Assembly (NCBI GenBank): GCA_014773175.1
Contig: VXCM01000107.1
Span: forward strand, 143,182 to 207,181
DNA from: Lucifuga dentata
Taxonomy: Eukaryota > Chordata > Actinopteri > Ophidiiformes > Bythitidae
Reading direction: 5' to 3'
Length of the DNA stretch: 64,000 nt
Below are positions 50,513 to 59,500 of the stretch, in pieces (within the stretch, counting starts at the first letter, position 1; each line of letters opens with the position of its first letter). The notes below the pieces were generated by a model. The model made no database searches and was not told the origin of the DNA. It saw only the letters and a program-made list of their open reading frames with translations. The translations under genes were made by a program, and so were the position numbers.

Positions 50513-53500
50513 AATAATAATAATAATAATTCCTGTAATGCCTGATGCCATCAACAACCTGCAACCCCTGAGAGAAAAAAATACATTTCCACCCACTCAG
50601 GATCTTTTCAGTTTATTTGATCTTATTCATTCCTTTCTCGGCACCCATTATATGACAGAAAATGTGTGTGCATGTGTGTGTGTGTGTGTATGTATGCACG
50701 TGTGTGCATGTCTCTGTGTGGTAGTTGATTCACTTCCATTATCTCACATCAAAGAACCTTAACGTTACTAAAAGGGGAGAAACTGTCCCTGCAACCACCA
50801 TTTACACATTGCTACAGAGGTACGTGTTCAATTCCACGATTCCTTTGATGGGTTTTGTGAAAATGGACCAATGAACAATTAGGCCAGTGCAGAGAGGGAA
50901 GACACATAACCACAGGAAAAAAAAAAAAAAGAAAAAAAGAATCAATCATTAGAATAATAATAAAAGCTTATGAAGACAGTCTGTTCCCTTTTGGAAGATA
51001 ATATCCATCAAATGTACAATAATTATAGGTCTAATTTGTTTAAAATGGGGTTAAAATAACATTTTGTTGTGTATATCTTCATGTATGAAATCCAGTTGTG
51101 TAATTTGCCTGAAAAAGAAGCAGAACTTCATTAGTAAATCCTGCTGCTTCATGATTACCCCCAGTTTGTGTGTGTGTGTGTGTGTCGGTGTGAATGTGTG
51201 CATGTGTGTTTCTGCCAGGATATAGGCAGAAATAAAAGAGATGAGGAAGAAATGGGACAAGAAATAAAAGAATAAATAACATGTCTTTGATATGAATGAG
51301 AGTCTCCGTTCTCCATTTTTCTCTGGATGATTGTTTCCATTTTCCTGCTGGTCTGGAATAAGAGAAGTTTACAGACGTGTCCTCTGCTTTAACATTTGAC
51401 TTTAAGCTCAAGATTGAATTGATTTAGAAATAATATTTTTAAAAGAAAAGAATAGAAAAGAATTTTATATTGTGGAATTTTACAGAAATTTCACTATAAA
51501 AATCCTATCATCGTCATTAATAATAGAAATTAAAATTATTTGATGGTTCTGATATATTTACTGTATATATCAGATTTTATATATATATATATATATATCG
51601 TGAATTTCCCCCATGGGGATCAATAAAGTGTTATTTTATTTCCTCTATACCTTTTTTCTCTTCTCATCTTGTCATCTTTGAACCCACATGTTTGTTGCTT
51701 TTATTTGCCTTTTAAGCTGCACTCTTTTACTAGACAGGACAACAAAGTTCTATGCTTGAACAACAACAAAAAAGAGGCATTAAAACTAGCAAAACCCTGT
51801 TTTTGAGGTCATTTGCTATTTACAGGCTTGGCATAAAATGTCAAGAGTCTCTATAGAAATGTCTCAGGATCTGGAAACAAGACAGACTAATAATTTCTGC
51901 AAACTGTGCGATAACAGTAATGTCGTCAATTCATTTGAACTGGTTTCAGATTCACTTCAATCATGAGCTTGCAGGACTAAACTGAAAGAGTCTGCAGTCA
52001 CTGGCTTCTGTTTGAAGTCTGAAGAGAAAGGGCTGTGTGTGTGTGTGTGTGTGTGTGCATGCATGTGTGTGTCTGTGTGTGCGTGCGTGCATACACGAGA
52101 GAGTAAGGGAAAAGACATAAATTTTCAGCCTGGTGGCCCTTCCTACTCACCTGTCACAGTATGTCATCTCCATTAAAAATTCTCTTTGTGTAGCTTGAGT
52201 TTCTGTAGGTGGCGCTCTTTTCTTTTTTTTTCTTTCTTTTCTTTTTTTTTTTATCCATGCTCCTGTTAACTGTCACTTTTTCCATTTATTTCTTACCAAG
52301 AAGAAATGTGAAGGAAAAAAATCAGAAATAACAAAATGCCTTCCAGCTTTACTAAATTGCCAAGTTTCAGCTGCTTCCTTGTAAAAATGGCTGTTTATAT
52401 AAAAATCTCATGACTAAAACTCTGTGGCAGTAAAGTTATGATCTCTCGAGTGTTTCTGCTTGAACACACACAAATCACATATGTACATGTTATATGACCT
52501 GAGCTGTAAGGTGAAATAAAGGAGGAAGAGTGAGCAATCACAATTCAGGACACGTGGAGATACCAAGTTTCCCGTGCTCAGAAGCTTATAGTAAAGTGCA
52601 AGTTAATGATCACCATTCTCTTCTGAGGTCAAAGGTCACAGCCAGGCCAGGAACCCACTTCATTATAGATGATGCTCAATAATTAATCCTGAGAAGATGC
52701 TGGGAATGAGCAGAGGGATCTACAAGCTAAAATTCAGCGTTGATCATCACTGAGGGAAGTTATGAACTGTCTGTTTTATCAGTCTAATAAACAGCCTGAC
52801 AGCTTCAGGTATGTATGTGACATTAAAATTCAAATCCAGCCTCTTCAGGTCTGAAATACTGACTTTTAAGATAATGACAGCCTGCTGTAGAGTAGCAAGC
52901 TGTCATTATGTATATTTACAGACCATAATCACCCTGTTCACATCACAATTCCCTCCAAAAAATAACTTTTTAATGGTACTTAAAGTTACAGAGAATTTAT
53001 TCAGAACTTTAAAGGTCATTTTAGAAAGTATAAGTGATTTAAATTTGATGTTTTTCTCATACGTGTTGTGAACATGTAAAATGTACAAAAGTACATGGAA
53101 GCAGATATTCTCAGATCCACATTTGTAAGTGGAAATAAATCTGATATGTTATATCTGCCAAAGCAGCTTGCAGTCTAAACAAATTGGAATTTTCTTATCA
53201 TTCTGATCAAATGCCAAACTCTTCTGCTTTGATTGTTTATGAATTATGTACAGCAATCATTGCTGCACACACCCAAGCTGCAACAAAAGCAGCTTGGGCT
53301 TAATGTTAAAATATAATTAAGTCATTGCAGACCTTTAGAGATGTGCATCCTTAGTTTTGTGCTGATGACGATTTCAGTTCCCCTAATTATTTAAGTTATT
53401 CTCTTTATTTATGTTTGTAATTTAGATACACTGCACATTATGGTGTATTATATAAATTCTGGTTGAAATCATCCCTCATTATTTGGGATTGTTGCAGAGA

Positions 53501-56500
53501 AATACTGTATTATTTTTACTGCAATAGCTAGTATTATTCACACATTAATTAATTTTCCACAGAAGAGTGAAATAATGTGCCTTGCCTCAGGGTAATTTTC
53601 GTTCCTACCTGCTGTTGTTGCTGTTCGAGGGACAGGTGTGAGTGTTACACCAGTAAAGGGAGTTTGGTCAGGGTTGACTCTGTTGTTGTGTTGGTGTTGA
53701 TTAAAGAGGATAATCTCAAAATAAAAAGTATGCAAGAGAACATGAGTGTGATTATGCATACAGCAATCACACTAAAAACTGTAGCCCTGTTTTTATCCTC
53801 AGCCCAGAGAGACTGGAGTAAGTTCCTTTTTCATATCTGGGTTACAGATGCTTCAGAAAGTAATAGCTTGTGTAATTTGCATCTCATTTGCATCCATTGT
53901 CAGGTTTTGTTTATGTTGGTATGGAAGCTTGTTTCTGCCACTTGAAAAGAAAACAAAAACTACCACCTTTTTTCCCTCCCATTGTTCAGTACTGTTTTCT
54001 CAAAATTGAGATACTAAGTCGTAATTATGAAATAGTATCTCATAATTATGAGATGCTAAGCCATAATTATGAGATACTATCTCATACTTATGAGAAATTG
54101 TAGTTTCTCGTAATTATGAATTAGTACCTCATAATTATGAGATACTTTCCCATAATTATGACTTAGCATCTCATAATTATGAGAAAATAGCACAGTGTAA
54201 AATGTGACAAGTTGATCTTACTTAAAAAAATCTAGGAAACCGATTGTCTTGAAAAAAGGTAAGTAAATATAACTATTAGTCTTAAGTTATGTTTACTTTA
54301 TATCTACTTGAACTTAAAACTAATAGTTATATTTACCTTTTTCAAGGCATTCGGTTTCCTAGATTTTTTTTTAAGCAAGATCAACTTGTCACATTTTACA
54401 ATAACAATGGGAGGAAAAAATGGTGTTTTTTTTTTTTTTTTTTTNTTTTTTTTTTTTTTTTTGTTTTTTTTTTTTGTTTTTTTTCAAGTAGTGCAAAACG
54501 GGCTTCCATATGTTTGCCTCAGAAATTAACCCATATTTGTGCATAAGAAGTGTTTCAGGTCTAAACTGTGTAAACACAGACATTGGATTTAAAGACTTGG
54601 TCTAAAAAAAATCAGATCTAGGCTAAAATTCATTCATTCATTCACTGTTATCCCATCTTCCCCCTAGTGGCTATTAGAAGACACGATAATGACACCAGAG
54701 GCAGAATCATTCATTTGGCTCCTTTGCAGTACTTTGCAGGATGATTCTCAGCTCTGAGCCCATGTCTTATTAACAGCACAATAGAAGAATGGAAGAAAAA
54801 GAATAATTATGTTCATTTGAACATAATTAAGTAATTAGGATAGACCATCTTTCAGCTTTATGAATGGAGCACAGAGCCAATCTGCAAAAAACAAGACAGC
54901 TGCAGCTCAGTGTTCATTTAAGATTTATAATCAAATTCTGCAGCTCCAAAGATCAAATACCACATAAAGATGAGACAAAATCAGCCATAATCAGTGCTGT
55001 CAGACAGAAAAACATGATGAAAACTGTTGTTGGTAAGTCAGAAAGTATAATGTGGGTTGTAGCAAACATCACCCTGTAGATACAGTTACAGACCTGAGAT
55101 TCAAAGCAGAAACCACACACACACACACACACACACACAATTTTGCACCATCAATCATCTACATGTGTTAGAAGAATGTGTCCAAAATCCCAGACTGTTA
55201 AGTTTTGTGTAATTAGAGTTAAATCAGCAATTTGTTTTGCTCAGGATGCTTGGATTTTTTTTTTCGTGCAACAAATGCACCACTGAATGCAAACACACCA
55301 TTTCACATCTTAAATAGGAAACTTAAATAACCTGTGTGTGCTGCCTGAGTTTTTAAGCAAAAGCTTTTTGTAGACACAACAGTATTTAAGTTGCTGAAGC
55401 TGTGTCAGTGTGAAGCATTCAGATGCATTTTACATGATTTAAATTATGTTCAGAGGTTATGATATTCCCTCAAGTGCTAAATAGGATATATGGCCACATT
55501 CACAATTCAGACTTATTGCTATATTTTGCTTTTTTAGTTAAAACAATTATTTAAAAAAACAAACAAAAAACAGACAAATAATGAAAATGGAATTCTGCTC
55601 AGACATTTCTCGCTCTGTTTATTCAAACAGTTTTTTTTTTTTTTTCAATATTGTATTCTTTGGAATTTACTATAAACTACATTACCTATTTATTACAAGG
55701 CTGATGTACTGGATTAAATTATATAATGTCATGTGTGCTTTTCTGAGAGTGAAAGTTGAAGGTGGAAAGTGCATCAAAGTAAGTTTGTGTAAAGAATTTA
55801 CATCCAGTGAGATGGGAGTTGAACTCATAATCACTGCATGATAAGCCAAGTAACTTACTACCAGTGGAGCTATTACTAGTCATAGATGAGCATCAGAATG
55901 AATCTGCAGGACAAATGGATTACTTTGCTTTTTAAAAAGATTAAGGGTGCAGCTACTAATGCGTTTATGAAAGGAACATTGGCTTCAAATTGAATTAATT
56001 TCAGTGGAACTGTGACAATAATATAATTTAAGTAGTAAAAATAATAAAGTTGTAAGAAATAAGTTTATGTATAAGTTGAACTGATAGATTAGCTCTATAG
56101 CTTTCCAGCTGAGCTATTCACAGACATTTACCATCTCTTTCTGTTTTGTCTGTTTTAAGGTGAACTCACTTATGCATTTATGACAGCAGAATGTTGCTTT
56201 TAATTTAGTTTATTTCAGTTGAATCAGCAGTTGGAAGACTAAAGTGGGCAGCCCTGTTTTTTCATGTGAATTTTTTCTGCTTCAGTTTTCTGCTCTTACA
56301 CATTCCAGACAAGTGTTCTCATCAGCGCTAAAGATAGTCGAATGGCAAAGCATGCCACCTTCGGACAAAACATTGTGGGATCGAATCTCACAAAGAACAA
56401 GGAGGAGGCTTTATCAAATAGTTACTCAATTATAAATGAAACACTAGTGTTTGTAGTAGTAGCAATAATGAAAAATTGTATAGGTGATGAAAAATACACA

Positions 56501-59500
56501 AGGTGAACAAATGGTTGATGAGAAATGAATAGGGTGCAAAATGGTGAACAACATATCAAGAAAAGGTCAAAAACAACACACAAAACAAAAAAAATGGTCT
56601 AAAACAAAACAGAAAGTGGTAAAAACAAAAACAATGTAACATATACAAAAATAAATTATAAATACTGAAAATAAAAAAAAGATTTTAAGTTTAATTGAAA
56701 GTAAATATGTTAATTGTACAAAAAAAATTACACTTCTGGAAACAAAAATCTGATTAGGGACATGAAGGCAAAAAAACAAAAACAAAACAGATTTGGGTCA
56801 CCATGGAGCGTATGACATCACTTAAAGGACCATACCTCCATTTTGCATGTTTGAGCCTAATATATTCAATTTTCATACATGTAATCTTTTCGACAATGCT
56901 TCGACTACTAGTGAATTAAAAAAAATTTCCTACCTTATAGACCGCCATTGGTTTCAGTTCATTCTGGTACACTATTAAAATCAACTTGTTGATACTTGAA
57001 AGGTTCTTGGGTAATCCATCATCAAAAATGTGTATTCAGGCTTTTTTTTATCGAAGTTTTGTAATTTTAGCATTTAAAAAGCACAGAGTGAATGTACATC
57101 TCCACAAATATAATCCTAAAAGACCTGTGTTTATCAAAAAATTTAAACGACCGTAACTTCATAAGTCTGCGTAATATTAGCAGGCGAAACATCTCTTTTT
57201 AAGTTGGGTGAATCTCTTGAATATTTGACTTTGAAAGATTAAGAGATGTTGTCAGGAACTTATGAATACTGAATATGTTTGGCGCAAATAATTGAATCCT
57301 GATCCACACTCCTTACCAGTTGGTGGCGGTAATGCACCAATTTGTTGTTTGCCAACCGCCATAAAATTTTAAAAAAGAAGAAGACAATGGAACGGTATGG
57401 TCCTTTAAATACGGCTCTGACATCAGGCACAGGCGTGTATTAATGAGCGCAGCAGCTGAGCTAACACTTTTCATACATCGCAACAAGAAGTAAACGCTGA
57501 CAAAAAGTCAATGTTTTGCAAATTTCACTGTCATCATTACTTTTTTTTTTTTTTTTTTTTNTTTTTTTTTTTTTTTTTTAATGTTACTGGGACTAAAACC
57601 AGAAGCAAAGCGACAGGACAGGCCTTGAGACCCGAGTTTTGAGGAGAACCCCGAGAGAGCGACGCTATTTGTCTTCTAGCAATGACATTGTGGGAGAACC
57701 CCCTTGAAACAGTCGATGGGCGATGAATAGTTTTGTGTTCCGGAACTGAAACCCCCCAAACAGGGCCCCACTGCGTTATTAGCCAACTGCACAAGAGGTT
57801 TTTGTTTTTTTTTTTCTCAAAACTTTATTGAGTTTTCCGGTAGCGGCAGGGCTGAAGTGAAGAAGCGGTCATGACCAACTGAAAACAGTGAACAAAATGA
57901 AGAGGACTAATCTGTCAGGTTCCAAACCAGAAAAGGGAAACGAAGAAGAGTGGAAAAAGGAAGCAGACAGAGGTAAGTGCTAATTATAACAAAGGAAGGA
58001 AGAATGTAGCTAGTTCACTCATTATTTTTAGCATACAACATGATGAATTGTTTGTCAAATGGTTTGGAGTAACATTGCTCTCTGTAACATTAGCCAACTT
58101 AGTTATGTTAACTGAGTTAGTGAGGTAGCTAGGCTAGCCATCTGGCTAAGCTAACAGTGTGAACAACTGTTGCAGAAGACTCTTACCAGTTATTTGAATT
58201 TTCTAGATGTTGGATGTTTAAATCTGTGTGCCAATATATCCTCCTAAACTTTATTTTACATTGCTGTGAGTTAAGGTCAACTAATGGTATTAATGGTGAT
58301 ACAACACACATTTTTTATTCTCTCTCTCTGCTTTGTTTTATTTATACATTTATTTATTTATTTTTCAGCAGTGGCCAGCAGCTCAGTGCCCACAACACCT
58401 GCACATGATGATGAGGACTACACACCTCCAACCCATTCAACCGCGACAACAGAAGACCCTACATCACACCATTAACTTCGGGATAAGGTAATGTTGATCC
58501 AATGGGGCTGATGCTTTTTTTTTTTTTTTTTNTTTTTTTTTTTTTTTTGCCTAGGCTTCCACAGACATTAGATTTGCCTCTGAGTATATCTAGCCAACGC
58601 TGCAGCTATGACTTAGTGTCACTTGCCTGCTTGTTTTGGGTCACAAATCAGCTGCCTGGATCGTGTCCTCATGCAACTTTTTACTTTCTGGGTATTCACC
58701 TGTGTGTTTCTGCTTCAGATAGAAACAAATTTTTTTATGTTTTTTCAACTTTGGCTGTTATCCATTTGGCCTTGTAGCCAAACAATTTCCAACCAACAGC
58801 GGTAGCTCCTTTTCTAGGAGCTAATTTGTTAGGCACTGACCACGCTACTTTTTTTGAGGAATGTTTGTTTTGTTTCTTTTTGTTACACATGATGTGAAAA
58901 TTCAGCAAAATATCACCACGCCGCATTATCGTCCAAATTGTAATATGAAAAAATGTTATCATATAAAAAAAATTATACTGGTATTATGATATGACACAGC
59001 CCTCATCTACAGCAGTGAGAATTCTGTCATTCAGGTAAAGAGAAAACTTATTTATTTTTCTTGTTTTATCTTTAGGTTTACAGAAATAAGACAATACAGT
59101 TATCCATCACTCGTCTATCAGAGTGAAGATAATGAATATCTCTGTTTTCCATTAAAGGTTCTGTGATAACTCCTTTAGTTTTTCACCGCTGATTAATGGA
59201 ATATATTTGTTTGTCTCCGAAACACTATTATCTGGAAGCCTAACACTCTTTCTGAGGCTCCAGAGATTAGAGACAACAAACAATTTCTTTTTAGCTGGAT
59301 GAAGGTTAAAATAAGAAGACATATTATTATTATGTAACCTTGAAAATGGAGTCGTAACACCACAGGTACAAAGGAAGGGTCTGGGCTTTTTTTAGCTTTT
59401 AGCTTTTTTGTTACCCAAAGGTTTTTTTATCCAAGTGTAACCAAAAGATGGAAGAAGGATTAAAACAAAACAAAGAGAGCGCTGTCAGTGTTATTAAAGA

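Noticed and set aside
55803..56395. Functional tRNA genes
   Set aside because: Box-like motifs are present but arms do not pair and anticodon loops are not convincing; degenerate SINE heads are more likely.
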